Shown: positions 32,731 through 41,381 of the stretch, in pieces | Numbering within the stretch: the first letter of the stretch is position 1 | How the letters are laid out: every line of letters starts with the position of its first letter | NCBI GenBank assembly: GCA_963809205.1 | Contig: CAWEIS010000014.1 | Location: 69,625 to 133,624 of the forward strand | Length of the DNA stretch: 64,000 nucleotides | Reading direction: 5' to 3' | Origin: DATLLN01 sp963809205 | GTDB taxonomy: Bacteria > Actinomycetota > Thermoleophilia > Gaiellales > JAICJC01 | Notes under the pieces: generated by a model | The model's database searches: none | The model's input: only the letters and a program-made list of their open reading frames with translations | Told to the model about the DNA's origin: nothing | Translations under genes and position numbers: made by a program

Positions 32731-34247
32731 GGTCGTCGCGCGAATCCACCGGTATCGCGTCGCTCGCCAGCCAGTCCGTGGTCTACGGCTTCGGCGGCGT
32801 GCTGGCCCGGATGCTCGGGTTCGTGCTGGTGCCGATCTACCTGCACGCCGCCGGTGTGTCGGCGTTCGGCACCGTCGAGCTGATGCTGGCCGCGGTGCTG
32901 TTCGCGTCGATCCTGCTGCGGATGGGGATCGTCGTCTCGATGTCGCGGTTCACCATCGGCGAGACAGAGCAGCGCGAGTGGGCGCCGATCGTCCACACCA
33001 TCTTCACGTTCGTGATGGTCGCGGCGACGGCCGGCGTGGTCGTCGGCTTCCTGCTGCGCGGACCGATTGGCGACGCGCTGGAGGTGTCCGACGACATCGT
33101 CTACGCCGGCCTGTTCGGCCTCTGGATCTCGATGAACTACGACGTGATGGCGCGGGTCTACCGGATCGAGCGGCGGGCGCGGGCGTGGGTCCAGTACACG
33201 CTCCTGAACGTCGTCCTGACGGCGGTGCTGACGGTGGTGCTGGTCGTCTGGTTCGACACCGGCGCGCTGGGGCTGCTGATCGGCAACTTCACGGGCACGG
33301 CGATCGTCTACGCGATCCTGATCGTCGCCCGCCGCGAGACCGTCGGCCTCCGCCGCTTCGAGACGCCGGTGCTGCGCGAGCTGCTGGTGTTCTCGCTGCC
33401 GCTGATGCCCGCCAACATCGCGCTCTGGGCGCTCAACCTGGCCGACCGGCTGCAGGTGCAGCAGCTGGCCAGTCATCAGGCGCTGGGCTCGTACTCGGCC
33501 GCCGCCCGGGTGTCGATGGCGATGGCGATGATCATGGGCGCGTTCCAGACCGCGTGGGCGCCGTATGCCCACCAGGTGCGCGGCACCGAGGGCGACGCCA
33601 AGGCGAAGGTCACCTACGCCCGGGTGCTGACGTACTGGTCGGTGGTGATGGGCTGGGGCCTGGTCGGCATCTCGCTGCTGGCCCCGCCTTACATCCGCGC
33701 CACGTTCCCGTCGTCCACGTTCGACGCGATCCCGGTGGTGCCGCTGCTGGCGATCGGAATCGTGCTGTACGGCTGTTACCTGATCGTCAACATCGGCGTC
33801 ACGGTCAGCCGCAAGACGCGGATGACGCCGATCATCTGCACCTTCGCGGCCGCACTGAACATCGGGCTCAACTTCTGGTTCATCCCCAAGCACGGCATCC
33901 TCGGGGCGGGCATCACGACCGTCATCGGCTACGCGGTGCTGCTGTGGCTCGGGTGGTGGAACGCCCAGCGCAGCTATCCGGTGCACTACAACTGGCGGCG
34001 AATCGGCCGGGTGGCCGCCGTCGTCACGGTGTTCCTCGCCGCCTCGGAGTGGGTCATTCCACAGAGCGGCATCGGCTGGCTGGCCGTCCGCGGGGCCCTC
34101 GCCCTGGCCTTCCCGCTGGCGCTGCTGGGATCGGGCGCGATCACCCGGGCCGAACTGCGGCGCGGCCGCGAGATGGTCCGGGAACGCGGCTGGCGGTTCT
34201 GGTCGCGGCAGAGCGCCACCGTGGACTCCGTGGACGAGCTGGTGTGA
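32727..34247 (+). CDS. Wzx-type lipopolysaccharide/polysaccharide flippase (MOP superfamily)
   Basis: 506 residues with 12-14 predicted membrane helices, N-terminal SLASQSVVYGFGGVLARMLGFVLVPIYL, the usual start of polysaccharide_synt/MATE-like exporters, and PLMPANIALWALNLADRL in the middle. Such proteins flip lipid-linked oligosaccharides across the inner membrane for Wzy-type polymers, teichuronic-type or O-antigen-like glycans. Translationally coupled (ATGA) to the sulfotransferases, so the exported glycan is probably sulfated. No glycosyltransferase or polymerase gene is nearby, so those must lie elsewhere. Confidence 0.87.
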   Translation: MRSSRESTGIASLASQSVVYGFGGVLARMLGFVLVPIYLHAAGVSAFGTVELMLAAVLFASILLRMGIVVSMSRFTIGETEQREWAPIVHTIFTFVMVAATAGVVVGFLLRGPIGDALEVSDDIVYAGLFGLWISMNYDVMARVYRIERRARAWVQYTLLNVVLTAVLTVVLVVWFDTGALGLLIGNFTGTAIVYAILIVARRETVGLRRFETPVLRELLVFSLPLMPANIALWALNLADRLQVQQLASHQALGSYSAAARVSMAMAMIMGAFQTAWAPYAHQVRGTEGDAKAKVTYARVLTYWSVVMGWGLVGISLLAPPYIRATFPSSTFDAIPVVPLLAIGIVLYGCYLIVNIGVTVSRKTRMTPIICTFAAALNIGLNFWFIPKHGILGAGITTVIGYAVLLWLGWWNAQRSYPVHYNWRRIGRVAAVVTVFLAASEWVIPQSGIGWLAVRGALALAFPLALLGSGAITRAELRRGREMVRERGWRFWSRQSATVDSVDELV

Positions 34248-34264
34248 GCCGCCCCGTGCGGCTG

Positions 34265-34270
34265 TAGTGT
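34265..34270 (+). promoter_or_regulatory. Putative -10 element of the zinc-ribbon membrane gene (TAGTGT)
   Basis: TAGTGT, 6 nt before the ATG at 34277. Same spacing as other predicted leaderless starts in the window. Confidence 0.38.
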
Positions 34271-34276
34271 TGCCCG

Positions 34277-34624
34277 ATGTACTGCGGGAAGTGCGGTGCG
34301 GACAGGGCCGAGGGCGACGTTTTCTGCCCGATGTGCGGCGCCGCGTATCCGGCCCCGGACGAGACACCGGCGGCACCTGACGAGGCGAGGCCCGCACCGG
34401 CACCGGACGATCCGCCGTACGAGGGCGGCATGACCCTGCTGGCGGTGCTGCTGACGTTCTTCATGCCGCTGATCGCGCTGATCGTGGCGCTCGTCATGCG
34501 CGCCGGCGAGCTGCGGCCGAAGCGGCGCAGGTTCCTCAAGAACTGGGCGATCTGGAGCGGCGCCTGGCTGGCCTCCGTATGGGTGGTCGCGTTCGTGCTG
34601 TTCCTGTCGCTGGGCGGCGACTAG
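34277..34624 (+). CDS. Small zinc-ribbon membrane protein
   Basis: 115 residues. N-terminal double-CxxC zinc ribbon (MYCGKCGADRAEGD and FCPMCGAAYP), a Pro/Ala/Asp linker, then two predicted membrane helices (LLAVLLTFFMPLIALIVALV and IWSGAWLASVWVVAFVLFL). Architecture is common in actinobacterial small membrane proteins of unknown role. It sits 30 nt after the flippase and ends 6 nt from priA (convergent). It may or may not belong with the sulfotransferase island. Confidence 0.75.
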   Translation: MYCGKCGADRAEGDVFCPMCGAAYPAPDETPAAPDEARPAPAPDDPPYEGGMTLLAVLLTFFMPLIALIVALVMRAGELRPKRRRFLKNWAIWSGAWLASVWVVAFVLFLSLGGD

Positions 34625-34630
34625 GTCGCC

Positions 34631-36568
34631 CTAGCCGAGCGTCTGCGGATCGACGTCGACCACGGCCGTGGCGTCGGCCCGGCGCATGTCCGGCGCCAGG
34701 TCGCGCAGCAGGCCGCGGAACACGACGGCGGCGCGGCGCGGATCGAGTGTCTTCACCAGCAGGTGGCTGCGCGCGCGGTCGCGGAGCCGGCCGATCGGCG
34801 CCGGCCCGAGCAGCGCATCGCCGTCCAGCACCGGGCGGGCGGCCGCCTCCAGCGCCTCGGCGACGCCCTGCGCGACGTTGGTGTCCGGCGCCGTGACCAG
34901 CAGCCGCACGAGCCGCCGGTACGGCGGATATCCCAGCTCCGCACGGCGCTCGAGCTCGCCATCCAGGAACTCGCCGACGGCGTGGCGGGCGGCCAGCGCG
35001 ACCGGTCGGCCGTCGGGCTCCCATGCCTGGATGATCACCCTTCCCCGCTCATCCCCGGGCCGGCCCGGCCGGCCCGCCAGCTGGGTCAGCAGCGCGAACG
35101 TCCGCTCCTCGGCGCGGAAGTCGGGCATGGCAAGCCCCGTCTCGGCGTCGAGCACCGCGGCCAGCTCCACGCCGGGCACGTCGTGGCCCTTCGCGACGAT
35201 CTGCGTGCCGACCAGCACGGCCCGGTCGGCCGCGCGGAACCGGTCGAGCGTGGCCGCCGGCTCGCCCGCCCGCGACGCGACGTCGGCGTCCAGGCGCAGC
35301 ACCTCGAGGCGCGGGAACCGCTCGATCAGATCGAGCTCGACGCGCTCCGTGCCGGCTCCGATCCGCGCCAGGTCGACCGATCCGCATGCCGGGCACGCCG
35401 CCGGCGCACGCTCGCGCAGTCCGCAGTGGTGGCAGACCAGCAGGTCGCGCCCATGGAGCACGAGCGAGACGTCGCAGCGCGGGCAGCGCCACGAGCGCGC
35501 GCACGTCCGGCAGTGCAGCGCCGCCGCGGCGCCCCGCCGGTTCTGGAGCAGGATCGCCCGGCCGCCGCGGTCATCGAGCCCGGCCAGCGCATCGAGCAGC
35601 GGCCGCGTGAACGGATACCCGCCGTCCCGCCGCAGGTCGACCACCTCGACCCGGGGCAGCAGGCCGCCGATCCGCGCGGGCAGCTCCAGCCGGCGGCGGA
35701 TCCCCTGCCACGCCTCCGGGCGGGGCGTCGCGCTCCCATAGATCGCGATCGCGCCCTCGATGCGCGCGCGCTTGGCGGCCACCCGGCGGGCGTCGTACCG
35801 CGGGTCGGACTCGTGCTTGTACGACCCGTCGTGCTCCTCGTCGATCACGATCACGCCCAGGTCGGGCATCGCGGCGAACACCGCGGAGCGGGCGCCGACC
35901 ACCACGCGCGCCTCGCCGGCCGCGATGCGCGCGTGCTCGGCACCCCTGCGGGCCGGCGTCAGCGCGCTGTGCAGCACCGCGACGGTGTCGCCGAACCGGG
36001 CGACGAACCGGCCGGCCGTCTGCGGAGTGAGCGCGATCTCGGGCACCAGCACGACGGCGCCTCTGCCCTGCTCCAGCGCGCGCTCGATCACCGCGAGGTA
36101 GACCTCGGTCTTGCCCGATCCGGTGACGCCGTGCAGCAGCACCTCGCGCTCGCCCGCGGCCGCCGCCTCCACGCAGCCGGCGACGGCGGCGCGCTGCGCA
36201 TCGGTCAGCCGGCGCACCACGGCGACGTCGGGGTCGGGGAAGTCGTCGCGAGCCTTCAGCGCCCGCTTCGGCGGCCGCGGCGGGATGACCAGTGCCAGCG
36301 CCCGGGCCAGGGTCGACCCGTACTCATCGGCCATCCACACGGCCAGGTCGAGCAGGGCCGGCGGCACGCGGCCGATCACCTCGTCGATCGGCTTCAGCTC
36401 GTCGTCGTCACCCTCGGCAACAGCGACCACCACACCGTCGACCTGGCGCGCGCCGAGCGGCACCAGCACGCGCGAGCCGGACTCCAGCTCGACGCCCTCG
36501 GGTACGCCGTAGTCGAACGTCCGGTCGACCGACCGGGCGGTGACCAGCGGCTGAACGCGCGCGATCAG
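34631..36568 (-). CDS. priA: Primosomal protein N' (replication restart helicase PriA)
   Basis: Reloads the replisome at repaired forks. About 645 residues: N-terminal DNA-binding domain (RVQPLVTARSVDRTFDYGV), helicase motif I LLHGVTGSGKTEVYL, VIVIDEEHDGSYKHE, the zinc-binding cysteine block (CRTCARSWRCPRCDVSL, CHHCGLRERAPAACPACG) and VLVGTQIVAKGHDVPGVE. The family N-terminus (xARVxPLV) begins at CTG 36568, which overlaps the metK stop as CTGA, the counterpart of the ATGA/GTGA overlaps elsewhere; the nearest GTG is at 36601, inside metK. In many genomes followed by def-fmt-rsmB, here separated from them by the sulfotransferase island. Confidence 0.94.
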   Translation of the reverse strand: MIARVQPLVTARSVDRTFDYGVPEGVELESGSRVLVPLGARQVDGVVVAVAEGDDDELKPIDEVIGRVPPALLDLAVWMADEYGSTLARALALVIPPRPPKRALKARDDFPDPDVAVVRRLTDAQRAAVAGCVEAAAAGEREVLLHGVTGSGKTEVYLAVIERALEQGRGAVVLVPEIALTPQTAGRFVARFGDTVAVLHSALTPARRGAEHARIAAGEARVVVGARSAVFAAMPDLGVIVIDEEHDGSYKHESDPRYDARRVAAKRARIEGAIAIYGSATPRPEAWQGIRRRLELPARIGGLLPRVEVVDLRRDGGYPFTRPLLDALAGLDDRGGRAILLQNRRGAAAALHCRTCARSWRCPRCDVSLVLHGRDLLVCHHCGLRERAPAACPACGSVDLARIGAGTERVELDLIERFPRLEVLRLDADVASRAGEPAATLDRFRAADRAVLVGTQIVAKGHDVPGVELAAVLDAETGLAMPDFRAEERTFALLTQLAGRPGRPGDERGRVIIQAWEPDGRPVALAARHAVGEFLDGELERRAELGYPPYRRLVRLLVTAPDTNVAQGVAEALEAAARPVLDGDALLGPAPIGRLRDRARSHLLVKTLDPRRAAVVFRGLLRDLAPDMRRADATAVVDVDPQTLG

Positions 36569-37807
36569 GCGCGGACCGGCTCGGGCTCCCCGAGCCCGCA
36601 CGCCTCGCGCAGGGGTCCGACGCGGTCGGTGCGCTCCCACGTGAAGCCGCCCAGCTCGCGGCCGAAGTGGCCGTAGGCCGCGGTCGCGCGGTAAACGGGC
36701 CGCAGCAAATCGAGCTCGCGGATGATCGCCGCGGGCCGCAGGTCGAACACATCGCGCACGGCCTGCTCGATCGTCGCCCGGTCGACGCGCTCGGTGCCGA
36801 ACGTCTCGACGGACACGGAGACCGGGTGCGCCACGCCGATCGCGTAGGCGACCTGCACCTCGGCCCGGTCGGCCAGGTCGGCGGCGACCACGTTCTTGGC
36901 GACCCAGCGCATCGCGTAGGAGGCAGAACGATCGACCTTGGAGGGATCCTTGCCCGAGAAGGCACCGCCGCCGTGGCGGGCGGACGCCGCCGTAGGTGTC
37001 GACGATGATCTTGCGGCCGGTCAGGCCTGTGTCGCCCATCGGGCCGCCGGTGACGAAGCGGCCGGTCGGATTGACCAGCACGAAGCCGGGATCCTGGAAC
37101 CGCTCGTGCGCGCACAGCGGCCCCTGGACGACCGGGCGCAGCACATGCTCGATGATGTCGTCGCGGATCCGCGCCTCATCGTGGACGTCCGGATGGTGCT
37201 GCGTCGAGACCAGCAGCCGCTCGATGCCCAGCGGCACAAGCCGGCCGCCGTCCTCGCGGTAGCGCACGGTCACCTGGGCCTTGCCGTCCGGCCGCAGGTA
37301 GTCGACCACCTCGGTCTTGCGCACCGACGCCAGCCGCTCGGTGATCCGATGCGCCAGGGTCACCGGCAACGGCATCAGCGTCTCGGTCTCGCGCGACGCG
37401 TAGCCGAACATCATCCCCTGGTCGCCGGCTCCCTGGGCGTCGGCGTCGGACTCCGACTCCGCGTGCTGCTCCTCGTAGGACGAGTCCACGCCGCGGCGGA
37501 TGTCCGGCGACTGCTCGTCGAGCGCGACCACCACCCCGCAGGTGGCGGCGTCGAAGCCCAGATCCGAGCTCGTGTAGCCGATGTCGCCGACCACCTCGCG
37601 GACGATCCGCGGGATGTCGACGTAGGCATCCGTGGTGATCTCGCCGGCGACCACGACCAGCCCTGTGGTGCAGAGCACCTCGCACGCGACGCGTCCCCGT
37701 GGATCCTCCGACAGCACTGCGTCCAGCACGCCATCCGAGATCTGGTCGGCCACCTTGTCCGGATGGCCCTCGGTCACCGACTCCGAGGTGAACAGGAACT
37801 CGTTCAT
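36565..37807 (-). CDS. metK: S-adenosylmethionine synthase, interrupted by a one-base frameshift
   Basis: Makes S-adenosylmethionine from Met and ATP. Motifs: FTSESVTEGHPDKVADQISD (His/Asp of the active site), GAGDQGMMFGYA and, after the break, the P-loop-like GGGAFSGKDPSKVDRSA. The frame breaks near 36986, between DTYGG and RHGGGAFSGKD; removing one base in a GC repeat gives 413 residues, the normal length. MetK is essential, so this is almost surely a sequence error. ATG at 37807 lies 7 nt after a TACAGT box. Its stop overlaps the CTG proposed for priA. Confidence 0.94.
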
Positions 37808-37814
37808 CCATCAG

Positions 37815-37820
37815 ACTGTA
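37815..37820 (-). promoter_or_regulatory. Putative -10 element of metK (TACAGT)
   Basis: TACAGT on the minus strand 7 nt before the metK ATG, in a 29-bp gap after gpsA. The gap is too short for a SAM riboswitch, so no such leader is present. Confidence 0.4.
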
Positions 37821-37836
37821 GATGATCCCCCGGTGC

Positions 37837-38823
37837 TCACTCCTCGGTCGGCTCGCGGGCCATCAGGTCGGCCAGCGCCTCGAGCATGGTCTTGCCCTCC
37901 CAGGCCACGGCGCAGACGGCGCAGGTGATCGGCAGCTCGAGGCCGCGGGCGTCGGCGATGCCCCGCAGGGCGGGCACCGTGGACAGGCCCTCGGCCACCT
38001 GGCCGAGCTCCCGCTCGATCCAGTCGGCCGGCACGCCGCTCGCCAGCAGCTCTCCCGCGCGCCGGTTGCGCGAGTGCCGCGACGTGCAGGTGGCGATCAG
38101 GTCGCCCATGCCCGCGAGCCCGGAGTAGGTGCGCTGCTGCGCGCCGAACGCCGACCCCAGCCGCGCCATCTCGGCCATCCCCCGGGTGATGATGGCGGCC
38201 TTGGCGTTGTCGCCGAAGCCGAGGCCGTCCGACGCGCCGGCGGCGAGCGCGACCACGTTCTTGGCCGCGGCGCACAGCTCGACGCCGACCACGTCGCTCG
38301 AGGTGTAGACGCGCAGCGTCGGCCCGGCGAGCACGCCCTGCAGGCACCGTGCAAGCTCGGCGTCGCAGCTCGCCAGCACGGATGCGGTCGGTAGGTCGCG
38401 GGCGACCTCCTCCGCGTGGTTCGGCCCGGAGAGCACGGCGATCCGCTCCGCCGGCGCCACCTCCGCCAGGATCTCGCTCATCCGCCGCCGGTCGCCGGGG
38501 TCGAGGCCCTTGGTCAGCGAGAGCAGCACCGCCTCCTGCGGAAGCCGGTCGGCGACCGCTGCGACCGTCGCCGCGAACGCCCGGCTGGGCACGGCCAGTG
38601 CCACCAGCTCGGCGCCGTCGAACGACGTCTCGCCGATTGGCGATGCGTCCAGGTCGGGCGGGAGCTCGATGTCGTACAGGTAGCGCGGGTTGCGGTGGCG
38701 GCGGCTGATCATCTCGGCCTGCGCGGCGTCCCGGCAGGCGAGCGTCGTGCGGTGGCCGCCGCGCGCCAGCAGACGGGCCACGGCGGTGCCCCAGCTGCCG
38801 CCGCCGATCACGACGGCTCTCAC
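37837..38823 (-). CDS. gpsA: Glycerol-3-phosphate dehydrogenase [NAD(P)+]
   Basis: Makes glycerol 3-phosphate for phospholipids. 328 residues: VIGGGSWGTAVARLLARGGH (nucleotide fold), LSGPNHAEEVARDLPTAS, the catalytic-Lys region ELCAAAKNVVALAAGASDG and GDLIATCTSRHSRNRRAG. ATG at 38823 overlaps the der stop by 4 nt. Cotranscribed with cmk-plsC and der, so glycerol 3-phosphate supply and its acylation (PlsC) share an operon. Confidence 0.97.
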   Translation of the reverse strand: MRAVVIGGGSWGTAVARLLARGGHRTTLACRDAAQAEMISRRHRNPRYLYDIELPPDLDASPIGETSFDGAELVALAVPSRAFAATVAAVADRLPQEAVLLSLTKGLDPGDRRRMSEILAEVAPAERIAVLSGPNHAEEVARDLPTASVLASCDAELARCLQGVLAGPTLRVYTSSDVVGVELCAAAKNVVALAAGASDGLGFGDNAKAAIITRGMAEMARLGSAFGAQQRTYSGLAGMGDLIATCTSRHSRNRRAGELLASGVPADWIERELGQVAEGLSTVPALRGIADARGLELPITCAVCAVAWEGKTMLEALADLMAREPTEE

Positions 38824-40151
38824 GAACGGCTCTGGAAGTCGATGATCAGCGGAGAGCCTTCCAGGTTGAGCCGGTCGCGCAGCTGGTTCTCGACGAAGTA
38901 GGCGTAGTCACGGGTGATCAGTGTGCGGTCGTTGACAACGATACGGAACCGCGGCGGCCGTGTCTGGTACTGGGTCGCATACAGCAGGTTGAGCCGCCTG
39001 CGGCCCTTGCGCGGCGGCTCCCGGCGGGACGTGATCTCTTCCATCGCGCGGTTCAGCGCCCCCGTGCCGATACGCGACGTGTAGCGCACGAACAGCTCCT
39101 CCACGGCGTCCAGCAGCCGGTCGACGTTGCGGCCGGTCAGCGCGGACGTCGTCACCATCGTCGGCCGCTGGCGCAGCCGGTCGCCCAGCCGCTCGCGGAC
39201 GTCGTCCACCGTGACCGTCGAGATGTCCCACTTGGACAGCACGATCAGCGTGGCGCAGCTCGCCTTCCGCGACTCCTCGGCCACGGCCAGGTCGCCGTCG
39301 GTGATGCCCTCCGACGAGTCGATCAGCACCAACGCGACGTCAGCCCGGTCGACGGCCTGCAGCGCGCGCACCTCGCTGTAGTACTCGATTCCCTGCCGGT
39401 GCTTGCGCTTGCGCCGCAGGCCGGCCGTGTCGATCAGCCGGAACCGGGTGTCGCCGCGGACGAACGGCGTGTCGACGGCGTCGCGGGTCGTCCCCGGCTG
39501 GGCGGCGACGACCACCCGCTCGCGCCCCAGGATCGCGTTCAGCAGCGACGACTTGCCGACGTTTGGACGGCCGAGGATGGCGACGCGGATCTCGTCCTCG
39601 TCGATCACCGGCCGCGCCTCGGGCGCGAGCTGGTCGAGCCGCTCGACGATCTCGTCCAGCAGGTCGCCGATCGCCCGGCCGTGAAGCGCCGAGACCATCA
39701 TCGGGTCGCCCAGCCCCAGTGAGTGCAGCTCGAGCGCGGCGGCCTCGCCCTTGGCGTCGTCCACCTTGTTCGCGACCACCACCACCGGTGTCCGCGACCG
39801 GCGCAGGATCTGGGCGATCTCCTGATCGCCGGCGGCCAGCCCGGCGGCGGCGTCGACCACCAGCAGCACGAGGTCGGCCTCCTCAACGGCGATCCGGGCC
39901 TGCGCGGCCACCTGCGCCTGGAGCGGCGACTCGTCCCCGGCGTCCACGCCCCCCGTATCGACCAGCAGAAACCGCCGGCCGCTCCACTCGCAGACGGCCT
40001 CGGTGCGATCGCGGGTGACACCCGGGGTCTCGTGGACGACGGCGCGGCGGGAGGACGTCAGCCGGTTGACCAGCGTCGACTTGCCCGCGTTCGGGAAGCC
40101 GACGACCGCCACGACGCCGGTGATCGGCCCGGAGTCGGTTGCGGCGCTCAT
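38820..40151 (-). CDS. der: Ribosome assembly GTPase Der (EngA)
   Basis: 50S assembly factor with two consecutive GTPase domains and a KH-like C-terminus. 443 residues: G1 motifs GFPNAGKSTLVNRL and GRPNVGKSSLLNAIL, DTGGVD and DTAGLRRK as G3, NKVD and SKWD as G4. The ATG at 40151 (MSAATDSGPITG) is chosen because it overlaps the cmk-plsC stop by 4 nt and leaves a natural beginning; upstream sequence in frame is a shadow. The cmk-der-gpsA order is widespread in Gram-positives. Confidence 0.97.
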   Translation of the reverse strand: MSAATDSGPITGVVAVVGFPNAGKSTLVNRLTSSRRAVVHETPGVTRDRTEAVCEWSGRRFLLVDTGGVDAGDESPLQAQVAAQARIAVEEADLVLLVVDAAAGLAAGDQEIAQILRRSRTPVVVVANKVDDAKGEAAALELHSLGLGDPMMVSALHGRAIGDLLDEIVERLDQLAPEARPVIDEDEIRVAILGRPNVGKSSLLNAILGRERVVVAAQPGTTRDAVDTPFVRGDTRFRLIDTAGLRRKRKHRQGIEYYSEVRALQAVDRADVALVLIDSSEGITDGDLAVAEESRKASCATLIVLSKWDISTVTVDDVRERLGDRLRQRPTMVTTSALTGRNVDRLLDAVEELFVRYTSRIGTGALNRAMEEITSRREPPRKGRRRLNLLYATQYQTRPPRFRIVVNDRTLITRDYAYFVENQLRDRLNLEGSPLIIDFQSRS

Positions 40152-41323
40152 CCCGACAGCTCGTACAGCTCGTGGATCTCGGCCATCAGCGCATCGGCCG
40201 TCTCCCGGTACGCCTGCGAGGCCCTGCGGTCGCCGCGCTGGTACCGGCGGGGCGGCCCGAATGCCACCGAGATCGTGCTGCCGGGGCGCCATCCGCGGCT
40301 GCGGATCGCGACCGGCACGACGTCCGCGTCCTCCACCACGGCCATCCGCCCGGCTCCGGCCTTGGCCTCCTCGAAGCCGTCCTGGCGGTGCCCCTGGATG
40401 AAGATGCCGACGCAGCCGCCGCCCTCGAGCGTCTCGTGCACCGTCCGCAGCGCCTCCCGGTCGGCCTCACCCCGGCGGACGGCGAACGTGCCGCCCATCC
40501 GCAGGAACGCGCCGAACGGCCGCACCTTGAACAGCTCGGACTTGGCCATATAGCGGATGGCCCGCGGCTGGGCCGCGCCGATCGCGGGGATGTCCCACAG
40601 CGACTGGTGGTTCGCGACGAGCAGCAGCGGGCCCGAGCGGGGGACGTTCTCGACGCCCCGCGTACGGATCCGCAGGCCGCCCTTGAACAGCGGCCCGGCC
40701 CAGGGCCGCACGACACGCCAGAATTTGTCGCCGGGCTGCGGCTCGCGGCGTGATGGCCGGGCGATCGAGACGATCCGCTCGGCGACCTGCTCGGCCGTCA
40801 GATCGGCTGTGTCGATCACCGTCGCGTCCGGCGCCGGCGCAGACTGCTCGCTGTCCAGGCTGTCGCGCTCGACGATCGACGCGCGGACGGCGCCGACGTC
40901 ATCCGCCCCGAGATCGGCGGCGCGCCGCTGAGCCCGGACGTCCGCGGAGGCGACCAGGAACACCTTGATGTCGGCGTCCGGCCGCACGACCGATCCGGTG
41001 TCGCGGCCCTCCAGCACCGCGTCCTCGGCAAGCTCGCGTTGCCGTGCGCGCATCCGCGCCCGCACCTGCGGGTGGCTGGACACGGCGCTGACGTTCTGCG
41101 AGACGACCTCAGCCCGCAGGTCGGCACCCCCGGGGGCCGGCTCGCCCACCAAGGCGGCCAGCGCCTCGCCATCGTTCAGGTTCGTCCCGCGGTCGAGCGC
41201 CACCGCCGTCAGCTCGCGGTACATCGCGCCGGTGTCCACATAGCGCAGCCCCAGGCGCTCGGCGACCAGCCGCGCCACAGTGCTCTTGCCGGCGCCGGCC
41301 GGCCCGTCGATGGTGATCACCAT
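40148..41323 (-). CDS. Cytidylate kinase fused to 1-acylglycerol-3-phosphate acyltransferase (Cmk-PlsC)
   Basis: 391 residues with two enzymes. Residues 1-195 are Cmk (CMP to CDP): ITIDGPAGAGKSTVARLVAE, YVDTGAMYRELT, LEGRDTGSVVRPDADIKVFL. From about residue 205 comes PlsC: ENVPRSGPLLLVANHQSLWD (HX4D catalytic motif) and GIFIQGHRQDGFEEAKAG (acceptor phosphate site). In clostridia and others cmk and plsC are neighbours; here no stop separates them. CDP and phosphatidate are both needed for CDP-diacylglycerol. The ATG at 41323 precedes VITIDGPAG; the palindrome 41351-41381 lies just upstream and TAGGCT at 41334-41339 may be the -10. Confidence 0.92.
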   Translation of the reverse strand: MVITIDGPAGAGKSTVARLVAERLGLRYVDTGAMYRELTAVALDRGTNLNDGEALAALVGEPAPGGADLRAEVVSQNVSAVSSHPQVRARMRARQRELAEDAVLEGRDTGSVVRPDADIKVFLVASADVRAQRRAADLGADDVGAVRASIVERDSLDSEQSAPAPDATVIDTADLTAEQVAERIVSIARPSRREPQPGDKFWRVVRPWAGPLFKGGLRIRTRGVENVPRSGPLLLVANHQSLWDIPAIGAAQPRAIRYMAKSELFKVRPFGAFLRMGGTFAVRRGEADREALRTVHETLEGGGCVGIFIQGHRQDGFEEAKAGAGRMAVVEDADVVPVAIRSRGWRPGSTISVAFGPPRRYQRGDRRASQAYRETADALMAEIHELYELSG

Positions 41324-41350
41324 GTCGTGCGGGAGCCTACGCGAGTCGCC

Positions 41351-41381
41351 TGTAACAACGGGGTCAGACCCCGTTGTTACA
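41351..41381. repeat. 31-bp perfect palindrome overlapping the stop codon of the 2H gene (copy B)
   Basis: Perfect 15+1+15 palindrome with arms TGTAACAACGGGGTC and its exact complement. The TAA stop of the gene at 41377 is part of the arm. It shares the full arm with copies A and C, without the A/C mismatch. It lies between the 2H gene and cmk-plsC on the same strand, where a terminator would fit. Confidence 0.92.

Noticed and set aside
32640..34403. 587-codon minus-strand frame opposite the flippase gene
   Set aside because: Highly charged and His-rich without motifs; the plus strand encodes a typical multi-helix flippase.
37808..37836. SAM riboswitch before metK
   Set aside because: Only 29 nt lie between metK and gpsA and a -10-like box is 7 nt from the start; no room for an aptamer.
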